Made by a program: the position numbers and the translations under genes. Positions 1 to 8,771 of a stretch of 64,000 nucleotides of DNA are shown here, piece by piece. Source of the stretch: VRUE01 sp963727465 (GTDB taxonomy: Bacteria > Actinomycetota > Thermoleophilia > Solirubrobacterales > 70-9). The notes below the pieces were generated by a model, which saw only the letters and a list, made by a program, of their open reading frames with translations, did not search any database and was not told where the DNA came from. The stretch is from positions 124,001-188,000 of the forward strand of contig CAVSGL010000003.1 of NCBI GenBank assembly GCA_963727465.1. Direction: 5' to 3'. Within the stretch, counting starts at the first letter, position 1. Every line of letters begins with the position of its first letter.

Positions 1-1364
1 TGGCCCAGCTGGAAGGGATGACGACGGGCAAGAGCGACCCCAACTACGGGCCGGCGCTGGAAGCCGTGCAGCGGGCGCTGAGCGCGGCGAGCGGGTTGCC
101 GGGCGAACTGGCCGCGCTCGAATCGACCCTGGTCGAAGACGCCGAAGAAGCGAAGCAGGTCACCGACTGGCTCGTCTCCGGCCTCATCCTGGTGAAGAAA
201 TTGAGCAAGGGAGCGACGCAGCTCTCCGACGGGCTACAGAAGCTGGAGGGAGCGGGGAAAAAGCTCGCCCACGGTTCGGCCAGGCTCGCCCGGGCGGCGA
301 GCGGCCTGGAGGACGGGGTGGCGCGGCTCGGCGCCGGCGCCGAGGCCCTGGCCGGGGGGATCGCACAGTTGCGCGACGGGGCGGCGGCGCTGGAAGAAAA
401 CCTCGCCCGCGGCTTCGATCAGTCCTATCCGCTACAGGCGGGCCTGCGGCGCGCGACCGTGCAGGTGCTCTCCAACGCCGCCTCGCTGAAACGCAAAGCG
501 CGCCGCTTCCAGCGCGCCACGCCCGGCATCTTCGACTCCGGCTACTTCGTCCTCTCGGCGCTCGACGGCGCCCGCCCGCGGACCCGCCAGCAGGCCGCCG
601 AAGTCGTCGACCTGGGCGGCGGCGGGCAGGCGGCGAAGATCCTCGTGATCTCGCGCTACACCTTCAACTCGCCGGGCTCGATCGCGCTCAACAAGCGGCT
701 CGACGCGGAGGCCGCGGCGCTCGGTCGCGAAGCGGGCCTGAAGACCGCTGTCGCCGGCGGTCCGGCGACCCTGAACGACTACAGCCGCGTCACCCGGGAG
801 CGGATCCCGCTGGTGGTCGCTGCGATCACCCTCGCGACCTTCCTCGTCCTCGTCCTGGTCCTGCGGGCGCTGCCGCTGGCGGCGATCGCCGTGGGGCTCA
901 ACCTGGCGACCGTCGGGGTCGCCTTCGGCATCCTCACGCTGCTCGGCCAACTGCCGTCGGGCTGGCCGCTCGGCGGGCACGAATACGTCGACGCGGTCGG
1001 GGCGACGGCGATCTTCGGCGTCGTCTTCGGCCTCTCGATCGACTACGCGGTCTTTCTGCTCGTGCGCATGCGCGAGCACTACGACCGTCACGGCGACAAC
1101 GCCGCCGCGGTGATGTTCGGGCTCGAGCGCACGGCGCGGGTGATCACCGGCGCGGCGGCGATCATGATGGCCGTCTTCGTCGCCTTCGCCGGCGCCTCGA
1201 TCGCGACGATCAGCCAGCTCGGGGTCGGTCTGACCGTCGCCGTCCTGCTCGACGCGACCGTCGTCCGCATCGTTCTCCTGCCGGCGCTGATGCTGCTGCT
1301 CGGCGAGCGCGTCTGGTGGCTGCCGCGGCCGCTCGCGCGGCTGCTGCCGCGGCTCAACGTCTGA
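1..1364 (+). CDS. MMPL-family transporter, C-terminal part (5' end outside window)
   Basis: This is the C-terminal part of an RND/MMPL-type membrane transporter. The frame is open from the first base and the first ATG is at 18, so the gene continues upstream of the window. After that ATG, a long Gly/Ala/Leu-rich heptad-like segment (about residues 60-135) resembles the periplasmic coiled coil of some MMPL proteins. The C-terminal half has the typical cluster of hydrophobic helices, including a GLSIDYAVFLLVRMRE segment characteristic of MMPL/RND families. It lies 139 bp upstream of six MCE genes on the same strand, which suggests a shared role in envelope lipid or hydrophobic substrate transport. 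The substrate cannot be read from sequence. The stop is TGA at 1362-1364. Confidence 0.85.
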   Translation, partial: AQLEGMTTGKSDPNYGPALEAVQRALSAASGLPGELAALESTLVEDAEEAKQVTDWLVSGLILVKKLSKGATQLSDGLQKLEGAGKKLAHGSARLARAASGLEDGVARLGAGAEALAGGIAQLRDGAAALEENLARGFDQSYPLQAGLRRATVQVLSNAASLKRKARRFQRATPGIFDSGYFVLSALDGARPRTRQQAAEVVDLGGGGQAAKILVISRYTFNSPGSIALNKRLDAEAAALGREAGLKTAVAGGPATLNDYSRVTRERIPLVVAAITLATFLVLVLVLRALPLAAIAVGLNLATVGVAFGILTLLGQLPSGWPLGGHEYVDAVGATAIFGVVFGLSIDYAVFLLVRMREHYDRHGDNAAAVMFGLERTARVITGAAAIMMAVFVAFAGASIATISQLGVGLTVAVLLDATVVRIVLLPALMLLLGERVWWLPRPLARLLPRLNV

Positions 1365-1503
1365 GCCGGCGGAGAGCGCGGTTTGCAGCGCGTTGACTTC
1401 CAGTTAAGCCAGACGGGCCGGGCGCGTTGCGGCTGACCGCTCGGATACGATTCGCCGGCTAGTTCCTCTGTATGGAGGCGGGGGAACCGCAAGCGACGAT
1501 TCC

Positions 1504-2910
1504 GTGGCTGCTAACCCATCAGGCGAGGAGAGCGGACCGGCGAAAGCCCGGGGAGTCACGCCCGCGCGCATTGCCGCGATCGCCGGCCTCGCGATCGTCG
1601 TCATCGCCCTCGCCGTGATCGTCCTCAGCGGCGACGGCGAACACAAGTACAAGCTCGTCTTCCAGAACGCCGCCCAGCTCGTGCCCGACAACCAGGTGCT
1701 GATCGGCGGTCAGCCGGTCGGCTCGGTCGAAAGCATCGAGCTGACCGACGACAACCTGGCCGAAGTCGGAATCAGCGTCGAACAGGAGCTGCACGAGGGC
1801 TCGACCGCGGTGATCCGCGCCACCTCGCTCTCCGGCGTCGCCAACCACTACATCTCGATCAGCCCCGGCCCGAACAGCAATCCGGCGCTCGCGGACGGCG
1901 CCACGCTCGGGCTCGGCTCGACCACGACCGAGGTCGACCTCGATCAGTTCATCAACACCTTCCCGAAACCGGTCCGCCGGGCGCTCGGCCAGTTCGTCCG
2001 CGGCAGCGCCGACGTCGTGCGCAACCGCGGCGAGGACGCGAACCGGACCTACAAGTTCTTCGGCCCGGCGCTGAACCGGACCAACGCCTTCGTGCGCGAG
2101 CTGAACTCCGACGAACGCCTGCTCGAACGCTTCGTCGTCAGCTCGAGCAAGCTCTCGACCGCGGTCGCCCAGCGCGGCAACGAGCTCTCCAGCGCGATCG
2201 CCAACGCCAGCACCGCCTTCGGCGCGATCGCCAGCCAGAACGAAGCGCTGGACACGACGCTGCGCGAACTGCCTCCGTTCATGCGCCAGGCCAACACCAC
2301 CTTCGTCAACCTGCGCGCGGCGCTCGACGATCTCGATCCGCTGGTCGAAACGGCGAAGCCGGCGACGAAGAACCTGGCGCCCTTCCTCAGCGAACTGCGT
2401 CCGGTGCTCTCGAAGGCGGTCCCGGTCTTCAAGAACCTCCGCCTCAGCGCCAGGCGCAAGGGCTTCGCCAACGACACCGCCGAAACGCTCGGCTTCCTGC
2501 CGGCGGTGCAGGAACGCGCCTCGCGGGCCTTCCCGCACGCCGAACAGGGGATCGAAGCCTTCCAGCCGACGCTCGACTTCGCCCGCGCCTACACGCCCGA
2601 CATCTTCAACGGCTTCGGCAAACTCGGCCAGCTCACCGGCTACTACGACGGCAACGGGCACTACGCGCGGGCCCAGATCGCGCTCAACCTGTTCAAGCGC
2701 AACGAAGAAGGCGGCGAGCTGGAACCGATCAGCCCGAGCGAACAGTACGAGTTCTTCGGCGGCTCGGCCGGGGTGCGGCGATCCTGCCCCGGCGGCGCCA
2801 CCCAATCGGCGGCCGACGGGTCGAACCCGTTCATCACCTCGCGCTTCAAGGGCTCGAGCGTGAGCAGCTCCGAATGCGACACGGGCTCCGCGCCCCCGGG
2901 GGGCCCATGA
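1504..2910 (+). CDS. MCE-family protein (MlaD domain), first gene of six
   Basis: First of six consecutive MCE (mammalian cell entry) proteins, the extracytoplasmic subunits of lipid/sterol ABC importers. The 468-residue product has an N-terminal membrane anchor at about residues 21-41, an MlaD-type beta domain directly after it (about 48-125), and then a long helical region, the standard Mce layout. The start is GTG at 1504; no convincing Shine-Dalgarno sequence sits at the usual distance (a GGAGG lies about 25 bases upstream), so the start is not certain. The stop overlaps the next start in an ATGA tetranucleotide, as in every later junction of this operon, indicating translational coupling. 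No YrbE permease or Mkl ATPase gene is visible in the window. Confidence 0.9.
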   Translation: MAANPSGEESGPAKARGVTPARIAAIAGLAIVVIALAVIVLSGDGEHKYKLVFQNAAQLVPDNQVLIGGQPVGSVESIELTDDNLAEVGISVEQELHEGSTAVIRATSLSGVANHYISISPGPNSNPALADGATLGLGSTTTEVDLDQFINTFPKPVRRALGQFVRGSADVVRNRGEDANRTYKFFGPALNRTNAFVRELNSDERLLERFVVSSSKLSTAVAQRGNELSSAIANASTAFGAIASQNEALDTTLRELPPFMRQANTTFVNLRAALDDLDPLVETAKPATKNLAPFLSELRPVLSKAVPVFKNLRLSARRKGFANDTAETLGFLPAVQERASRAFPHAEQGIEAFQPTLDFARAYTPDIFNGFGKLGQLTGYYDGNGHYARAQIALNLFKRNEEGGELEPISPSEQYEFFGGSAGVRRSCPGGATQSAADGSNPFITSRFKGSSVSSSECDTGSAPPGGP

Positions 2911-4439
2911 GGAAATGGCTGATAACCGGGGGGCTGGTCGCCGCGATCGTGGTCGTGATCGCGCTGCTCTCGGGCGGGAGCGGCGGCAACGGCTACGTCG
3001 TCCGCGCGATCTTCGACAGCGGCGGCTTCATGGTCGCCGGCGAGGAAGTGCGCGTCGCCGGGGCGAACGTCGGCGAAATCGAATCGGTCGGCGTGACGAT
3101 GCCGGGCGAGATCGACAGCTACGAGAACGGCAAGCCGCAGGCGGTGCCGGGCAAGGCCGTGATCGCGATGAAGATCGACGATCCGGGCTTCCAGGACTTC
3201 CGCCGCGACGCAAGCTGCCTGATCCGGCCGCAGTCGCTGATCGGCGAGAAGTTCGTCGACTGCCGCCCGACCCTGCCGCGCGCGCCCGGCTCCGAACCGG
3301 CGCCGCCGCTGAAGCAGATTCCCGACGGCGAACCGGGCGCCGGCCAGTACCTGCTGCCGGTCGAGAACAACAGCACCAGCGTCGACCCCGACCTGATCAA
3401 CAACATCAACCAGCTCACCTACGCGCAGCGCTTCCGCCTGATCCTCAACGAACTCGGCGCCAGCTTCGCCGGCCGCGGCGAAGACGTCGAGGAGGTCGTC
3501 AAGCGCGCCAACCCGGTGCTGCGCGACGTCAACCGCGTCTTCGGCATCCTCAACTCCCAGCGCGATCGGCTGGCCAAGCTCGCCGCCGACTCCGAGCAGA
3601 TCCTCGGTCCGCTCTCACGCGAGCGCAGCAGCGTCGCCGGCTTCTTCTCCAACGCCGGCGCCGCCGGCCAGGCGAGCGCCGAAAAGGGCGCCTCGCTGGA
3701 AGCCTCGCTGCGGAAGCTGCCGGCCTTCCTGCGCGAGCTGCGGCAGACGATGGGCAGCCTCGAATACTTCGCCAAGGCGGGCACGCCGGTGTCCGAATCG
3801 CTGGCCAGGGCGGCGCCGTCGCTGACCCAGGCGACCCGGGCGCTGACGCCGTTCTCCGCCGCCTCGACGGTCTCGCTGAAGTCGCTCGGTGCGACCGGGG
3901 AAGTCGCCGGGCCGAAGATCCGCGCCGCCGATCCGGTCGTCAAGACGATCCGCGACCTCGGCCTCAGCGGCGCCGCCCCGACCGCCGAACTGGCCGAATT
4001 CCTCGTCAGCACGCGCAAGAACGGCGGCTTCGACGGGCTCGCCGACCTGATCTACAACAGCGCCGGCGCGACCAACGAATTCGACAAGTACGGCCACTTC
4101 ACCCGCAGCCTGACGGCGCTGACCAACTGCATCGACTACGTCGTCGCGCCGCAGTCGGGCTGCTCGGCCAACTTCAACGGCCCGGGGTCGAGCTCGGGCA
4201 GCGCGTCGTCGAGCTCCGCTCTGCGCCTCTACCAGCGTCTACAGGAACGCTATAGCGGAGCCGCGGGCGGCACCTCGAGCGAACTGGCGCCGGTGCAGCC
4301 GCGCGCGGTGGCGCCGAGCCAGGCCAAGCCCGCGCCCGACACGCCCTCGCCGGAACTGGGCGAAGGCGAAGAACTCGGTGTGAAGACGAAGCCCGCCGCC
4401 CCGCAACGCGCCCTCCTCGACTACCTGCTGGGGCCATGA
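2907..4439 (+). CDS. MCE-family protein, second of six
   Basis: A 510-residue MCE protein. ATG at 2907 is chosen because it overlaps the previous stop as ATGA and is followed at once by MRKWLITGG and a hydrophobic anchor; an in-frame GTG-type extension to 2874 would lie inside the previous gene. The MlaD domain covers about residues 30-125 and carries an insertion around a Pro/Gly-rich segment. A long helical region follows, then a low-complexity Ser/Pro/Lys-rich tail in the last 80 residues that is likely disordered. Same operon and coupling as its neighbours; probably one subunit of a heterohexameric Mce ring or tube. Confidence 0.9.
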   Translation: MRKWLITGGLVAAIVVVIALLSGGSGGNGYVVRAIFDSGGFMVAGEEVRVAGANVGEIESVGVTMPGEIDSYENGKPQAVPGKAVIAMKIDDPGFQDFRRDASCLIRPQSLIGEKFVDCRPTLPRAPGSEPAPPLKQIPDGEPGAGQYLLPVENNSTSVDPDLINNINQLTYAQRFRLILNELGASFAGRGEDVEEVVKRANPVLRDVNRVFGILNSQRDRLAKLAADSEQILGPLSRERSSVAGFFSNAGAAGQASAEKGASLEASLRKLPAFLRELRQTMGSLEYFAKAGTPVSESLARAAPSLTQATRALTPFSAASTVSLKSLGATGEVAGPKIRAADPVVKTIRDLGLSGAAPTAELAEFLVSTRKNGGFDGLADLIYNSAGATNEFDKYGHFTRSLTALTNCIDYVVAPQSGCSANFNGPGSSSGSASSSSALRLYQRLQERYSGAAGGTSSELAPVQPRAVAPSQAKPAPDTPSPELGEGEELGVKTKPAAPQRALLDYLLGP

Positions 4440-5839
4440 GAGGACGCCGCGGCATACAGGGAGCAGCGAGCAGCCCGGTGATCGTCGGGGCGGTCACCGT
4501 GCTGGTGATCATCGTCGCCGTCTTCCTCGCCTACAACGCCAACAACGGCCTGCCCTTCGTCTCCACCTACGACATCAAGGCGCGGGTGCCGAACGCGACC
4601 GCGCTGGTCAAGGGCAACGAGGTGCGGATCGGCGGCTCACGGGTCGGCGTGGTCAAGTCGGTCACGCCGGTGCAGACCGGCGACGGCGGCGTCGCCGCCG
4701 AGCTCGACCTGAGCCTCAACAAGAGCGCCGAGCCGATCCCCGCCAACTCGACGATCATCATCCGGCCGAAATCGCCGCTCGGCCTCAAGTACCTCCAGAT
4801 CGTCCCCGGCGACTCGTCACGGGGGCTGGAAGCCGGGGAAACGCTGCCGCTCACCGCTGCCCACCCCGAACCGGTCGACATCGACCAGTTCTTCGACATG
4901 TTCGACGAAAGAACCCGCGAGGCGATCAAGCAGAACAACGCCGGCTTCGGCAACGCCCTGGCCGGACGCGGGCCGCAGATCAACGCCGCGCTCGGCGCCC
5001 TGCGCAGCCTCGCCGAACACGGCCAGCCGGTGCTGCGGACGCTGGTCGCGCCGAGCACCAACTTCGGCGGCTTCTGGGAAGCGCTGGAGAACCTCTCGGC
5101 CACCGTCGCGCCGGTCGCCGAGCAGCAGGCGAGCATGTTCGTCGCCCTCGACCGCACCTTCGCGGCCTTCGCCCGCGTCTCCCGCCCGTACATCCAGGAA
5201 ACGATCGTCAAAGGGCCGCCGACGCTCGAATCGGTGACCGCCGACCTGCCGGCGCTGCGGCCGTTCCTCCGCGACTCGGGCCGCTTCTTCACCGCCTTGA
5301 AGCCGGGCGCGAAGGCGCTGGGCGAAACCTCGCCGACGATCGACGCCGCCCTGCGCGCCGGCATCCCGGCGCTCAACCGCTCGCCGGTCCTCTTCGCGCA
5401 GCTGAACCCGACGGCGGAAGCGCTGCTCGACTTCCAGGCCGAGCCCGGCGTCTTCAACGGGCTCGATCTGCTGATCGACACGAACGAAGTGCTGAAGCCG
5501 GCGATCAGGCACATCGCGCCGGCGCAGGTCACCTGCAACTACCTCAGCATCCTCGCGCGGAACCTCGCCAACTCGTTCAGCGAATCGAACGGCAAGGCGA
5601 ACTGGCTGGGGGCGATCACCTTCGAGGCCCCGTACGGACCGAATGCCGAGTCGACGCCGTCCTCGGCTCCGGCCAATGGGTCAGCGGGCAAGAACCACCT
5701 GCACTTCAACCCGTATCCGCGCACCGGGCAGGACGGCGTTTGCGAAGCGGGCAACGAGCGCTACACGGCGGGCAAGACCGTGATCGGCCACGCCCCCGAA
5801 CTGTGGGGCAAGAGCACCCAGGGCGGTGAGGGCGAATGA
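4436..5839 (+). CDS. MCE-family protein, third of six
   Basis: A 467-residue MCE protein starting at ATG 4436, which overlaps the previous stop as ATGA. A single N-terminal hydrophobic segment (about residues 14-34) anchors the protein. The MlaD domain follows (about 42-135) with the family-type pattern of an IGGSRVGVVKSV-like strand and a later IIRPKSPLGLKYLQI segment. The rest is mainly helical. The C-terminus contains an HFNPYPRTGQDG segment resembling the end of Mce subunits of the D type in mycobacterial operons, but assigning A-F letters would need an alignment. Confidence 0.9.
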   Translation: MRGRRGIQGAASSPVIVGAVTVLVIIVAVFLAYNANNGLPFVSTYDIKARVPNATALVKGNEVRIGGSRVGVVKSVTPVQTGDGGVAAELDLSLNKSAEPIPANSTIIIRPKSPLGLKYLQIVPGDSSRGLEAGETLPLTAAHPEPVDIDQFFDMFDERTREAIKQNNAGFGNALAGRGPQINAALGALRSLAEHGQPVLRTLVAPSTNFGGFWEALENLSATVAPVAEQQASMFVALDRTFAAFARVSRPYIQETIVKGPPTLESVTADLPALRPFLRDSGRFFTALKPGAKALGETSPTIDAALRAGIPALNRSPVLFAQLNPTAEALLDFQAEPGVFNGLDLLIDTNEVLKPAIRHIAPAQVTCNYLSILARNLANSFSESNGKANWLGAITFEAPYGPNAESTPSSAPANGSAGKNHLHFNPYPRTGQDGVCEAGNERYTAGKTVIGHAPELWGKSTQGGEGE

Positions 5840-7341
5840 GCCGGCTGCCCGAGCGCGACACCAGGGTCGGCGCGACCAATGGCCGCTTCAGGTGGCGGCC
5901 GAGCAACGCGATGATCGCGGTGATCTTCATCCTCGTCTTCACGGTCGGGCCCTACCTGGCCTTCACCAAACACGTGCCGTTCACCGGCTACGGCTACACG
6001 GTCGACGCGACCTTCTCCAACGGCGTCAACATCTCGACCAACTCGCCGGTGCGGATAGCCGGCGTCGACGTCGGCAAAGTGATCTCGGCCTCGCGCGACG
6101 GCAACAACACCCGGGTCACCTTCACGGTCGACGGCAAGGGCCGGCCGATCCACGACGACGCCTCCGCCGAGATCCGGCCGCGGATCTTCCTCGAGGGCAA
6201 CTTCTTCATCGACCTCAAACCGGGCAGCCCGAGCGCGCCGGAACTCGACAGCGGCGGCACGATCCCGGTCAGCCACACCTCGACGGCCGTGCAGCTCGAC
6301 GAGATCTTCACCGCGCTCCAGTCGCCCGTGCGGGCCGACCTCAGCCGCCTGCTGGAGAGCTTCGGCACTGCGCTGACGCACAAGCCGACCGCCGCCGAAG
6401 ACGCCGACCAGACTGCCGAGGTGAAAGGCAAGAGCGGCGCCGAAGGGCTCAACGGCGCCTTCAAGTACGGTGGCGACGCCGGCCGCTACAGCGCCCAGGT
6501 GACCAACGCGCTGCGCGGGACGAGCCCCGGCGACCTCTCGCGGCTGGTCGCCAGCGCCGGCAGCGCGTTCGGCGCGCTGGTGCGGCGCGAGGCCGACCTG
6601 AAGGGCCTGATCGTCAACTTCGACACGTTCACCGGGGCGCTCGCGAACCAGTCGCAGAACCTCTCAACCACCGTGCAGCGCCTGGCGCCGACGCTGCAAA
6701 TCGGCCGCAAGTCGCTGGTCAACCTGAACCGCACGCTGCCGCCGCTGCGCGCCTGGGCGATCGAGTTCCGGCCCGCGGTGGCCGAGCTGCCGGCACTGAT
6801 CTCGGCGGCGGAACCGTGGCTGGCGCAGGCGCGGCCGCTGCTCTCCGGCCGCGAGGCCGGCGGCGTCGCCAGGCTGTTGCAGGAATCGGCGCCGCCGTTG
6901 TCGGGCGCCGCGCACGCCGGCAAGGCGAGCACGATCCCGCAGATCAACCGGATCAGCCTCTGCACCAGCAGGGTCTTCGTGCCGACCGGCAACCAGACGA
7001 TCCACGACGGTTTCGAAACCGGGCCCAACTACCGCGAGTTCTTCTACTACCTGGCCGATTTCGCCGGAGGGCAGCAGAACTTCGACGGCAACGGCCCGTA
7101 CCTGCGGGTCCAGGCGGGCGGCGGCGACACCCTGGCGAAGATCGAAAATCCGAACGGCAACCTGAGCACCGACAAGCAGGGTTGGGCGCACCTGGTCGAA
7201 GCGCCCGCCGGCCTACAGCCGCAGCTCGGCGGCCGGCCGCCGAAGAAGCCGGACGTGCGCTGCGCGACGCAGCCGGTGCCCGACGTCAACGGCAGGCTCG
7301 GACAGGTCGCCGCCCCGCAACTGGAGGCGGTGAGCCCGTGA
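5836..7341 (+). CDS. MCE-family protein, fourth of six
   Basis: A 501-residue MCE protein with ATG at 5836 in the ATGA overlap. A hydrophobic anchor lies at about residues 23-42, followed by an MlaD domain that includes SPVRIAGVDVGKV and a later EIRPRIFLEGNFFIDL stretch, both typical of the family. Around residues 178-215 there is an insertion between the beginning of the helical region and the next helix. The C-terminal part contains YYLADFAGG and a Pro/Gly-rich end. Coupled at both ends to other MCE genes, so it should be co-expressed in fixed stoichiometry with them. Confidence 0.9.
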   Translation: MSRLPERDTRVGATNGRFRWRPSNAMIAVIFILVFTVGPYLAFTKHVPFTGYGYTVDATFSNGVNISTNSPVRIAGVDVGKVISASRDGNNTRVTFTVDGKGRPIHDDASAEIRPRIFLEGNFFIDLKPGSPSAPELDSGGTIPVSHTSTAVQLDEIFTALQSPVRADLSRLLESFGTALTHKPTAAEDADQTAEVKGKSGAEGLNGAFKYGGDAGRYSAQVTNALRGTSPGDLSRLVASAGSAFGALVRREADLKGLIVNFDTFTGALANQSQNLSTTVQRLAPTLQIGRKSLVNLNRTLPPLRAWAIEFRPAVAELPALISAAEPWLAQARPLLSGREAGGVARLLQESAPPLSGAAHAGKASTIPQINRISLCTSRVFVPTGNQTIHDGFETGPNYREFFYYLADFAGGQQNFDGNGPYLRVQAGGGDTLAKIENPNGNLSTDKQGWAHLVEAPAGLQPQLGGRPPKKPDVRCATQPVPDVNGRLGQVAAPQLEAVSP

Positions 7342-8771
7342 GCGGCGAAGCTCCCAAGGTGAGCCGCTGGCGGCATTTCCGCGCGTCGCTCTCGCGGCAG
7401 GCGCGCGGGCGCGGCAAAGACACGATCGCGATCGCGGTTCTGACGGTCGCGGCGATCGCGATGACGCTGTGGATCTTCACCCAGCAGAAAGCCGCGCTGC
7501 CGTCCTGGGCGCCGTTCGTCGGCGAAGACTTCGTCTCCCTCAGCGCGGACTTCAGCGACGCGCAGGCGGTGACGCCCGGGCAGGGCCAGGCGGTGGTGAT
7601 CTCCGGCATCCAGGTCGGCAAGATCAGCTCGGTCGACCTCGAAGACGGCCACGCCGTGGTCGGCATGGACATCGAGTCCAAGTACATCGACCTGATCGAC
7701 AGCGACTCGACCCTGCTGCTGCGGCCGAAAACCAACCTCAACGACATGACGGTCGAGATCACGCCGGGCACCGAGAAGGGGCACGTCGACAGCGGCTACC
7801 GCTTCCCGCTCTCGCAGACCGAACCGAGCATCCAGTTCGAGGCCTTCCTCTCGACCCTCGACACCGACACGCAGCGCTACCTCCAGCTGCTCGTTGCCGG
7901 CGGCGCGCAGGGGATCGGCGGGCGGGGCCGCCAGCTCGGCAACGCGTTCCGGCGCCTGGAGCCCTTCTCGCACTACATCGCCGACCTCAACCGAGCGGTG
8001 GCGCAGCGGCGCACGGCGCTGGCCAGGGTGATCCACGACTTCGGCCTGCTGACCACCGAACTGGCCAGGCACGACTCCGAGCTCGAACGCTTCGTCACCT
8101 CCTCCAAGGACGCGCTCGGCAATTTCGCCAACCAGCAACAGGCGATCCAGGAATCGCTGATCGAGTTCCCCTCGACGCTGACCGCGCTGCGCGGCGCCCT
8201 CACCGCCTCCAACCGCTTCTCCGAAGCCGCACGCCCGGCTCTGCTGGGGCTGATCCCGCAGGCGCAGGCATCTGTGCCGGCGTTCAAGGCGAACGAGCGC
8301 CTGTTCAGGCAGACGACGGCGCCGATCCGCGACCAGATCCGCCCGTTCACCCGTCAGATCCGCCCCGTGCTGACCCACCTCAACGAAGGCGCGCCCGGCG
8401 CTGACACCTCGATCAGCGAATTCGGCACCTCGCTCGGCGCCCTCAACAGCTTCCTCAACGAGCTCGCCTACAAGCCGAAGGGCAGCAGGCAGAGCTACCT
8501 CTTCTACCTGCCCTGGGTCAACCACAACGTCAACTCGACCTTCAACCTGACCGATGCCGGCGGACCGATCGCGCGCGGTGCGGCGATGCTCACCTGCAAC
8601 GGCTCCGACCTCGCCTACAAACTCACGGTCCCGTTCACGCGGCCGGACGGCAGCGTCGAATCGCTGAAGCCATACCTGCGCACGCTGCTCGAAGGCACGC
8701 GCATCCCCAGCCCCGAACAGATCCCGGTTCCGGAAAACCCGACCGGCCACTGCGAATACAAGGAAAAATGA
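7338..8771 (+). CDS. MCE-family protein, fifth of six
   Basis: A 477-residue MCE protein. The start is GTG at 7338, overlapping the previous stop (GTGA); the frame is open far upstream, but that part is an out-of-frame reading of the previous gene. A short basic N-terminus precedes a membrane anchor at about residues 33-51. The MlaD domain follows (about 60-150, with VVISGIQVGKISSVDL and LLLRPKTNLNDMTVEI). The long helical region is rich in Leu, Arg and Gln, as in MCE subunits that form the central tube. Member of the same operon. Confidence 0.9.
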   Translation: MSGEAPKVSRWRHFRASLSRQARGRGKDTIAIAVLTVAAIAMTLWIFTQQKAALPSWAPFVGEDFVSLSADFSDAQAVTPGQGQAVVISGIQVGKISSVDLEDGHAVVGMDIESKYIDLIDSDSTLLLRPKTNLNDMTVEITPGTEKGHVDSGYRFPLSQTEPSIQFEAFLSTLDTDTQRYLQLLVAGGAQGIGGRGRQLGNAFRRLEPFSHYIADLNRAVAQRRTALARVIHDFGLLTTELARHDSELERFVTSSKDALGNFANQQQAIQESLIEFPSTLTALRGALTASNRFSEAARPALLGLIPQAQASVPAFKANERLFRQTTAPIRDQIRPFTRQIRPVLTHLNEGAPGADTSISEFGTSLGALNSFLNELAYKPKGSRQSYLFYLPWVNHNVNSTFNLTDAGGPIARGAAMLTCNGSDLAYKLTVPFTRPDGSVESLKPYLRTLLEGTRIPSPEQIPVPENPTGHCEYKEK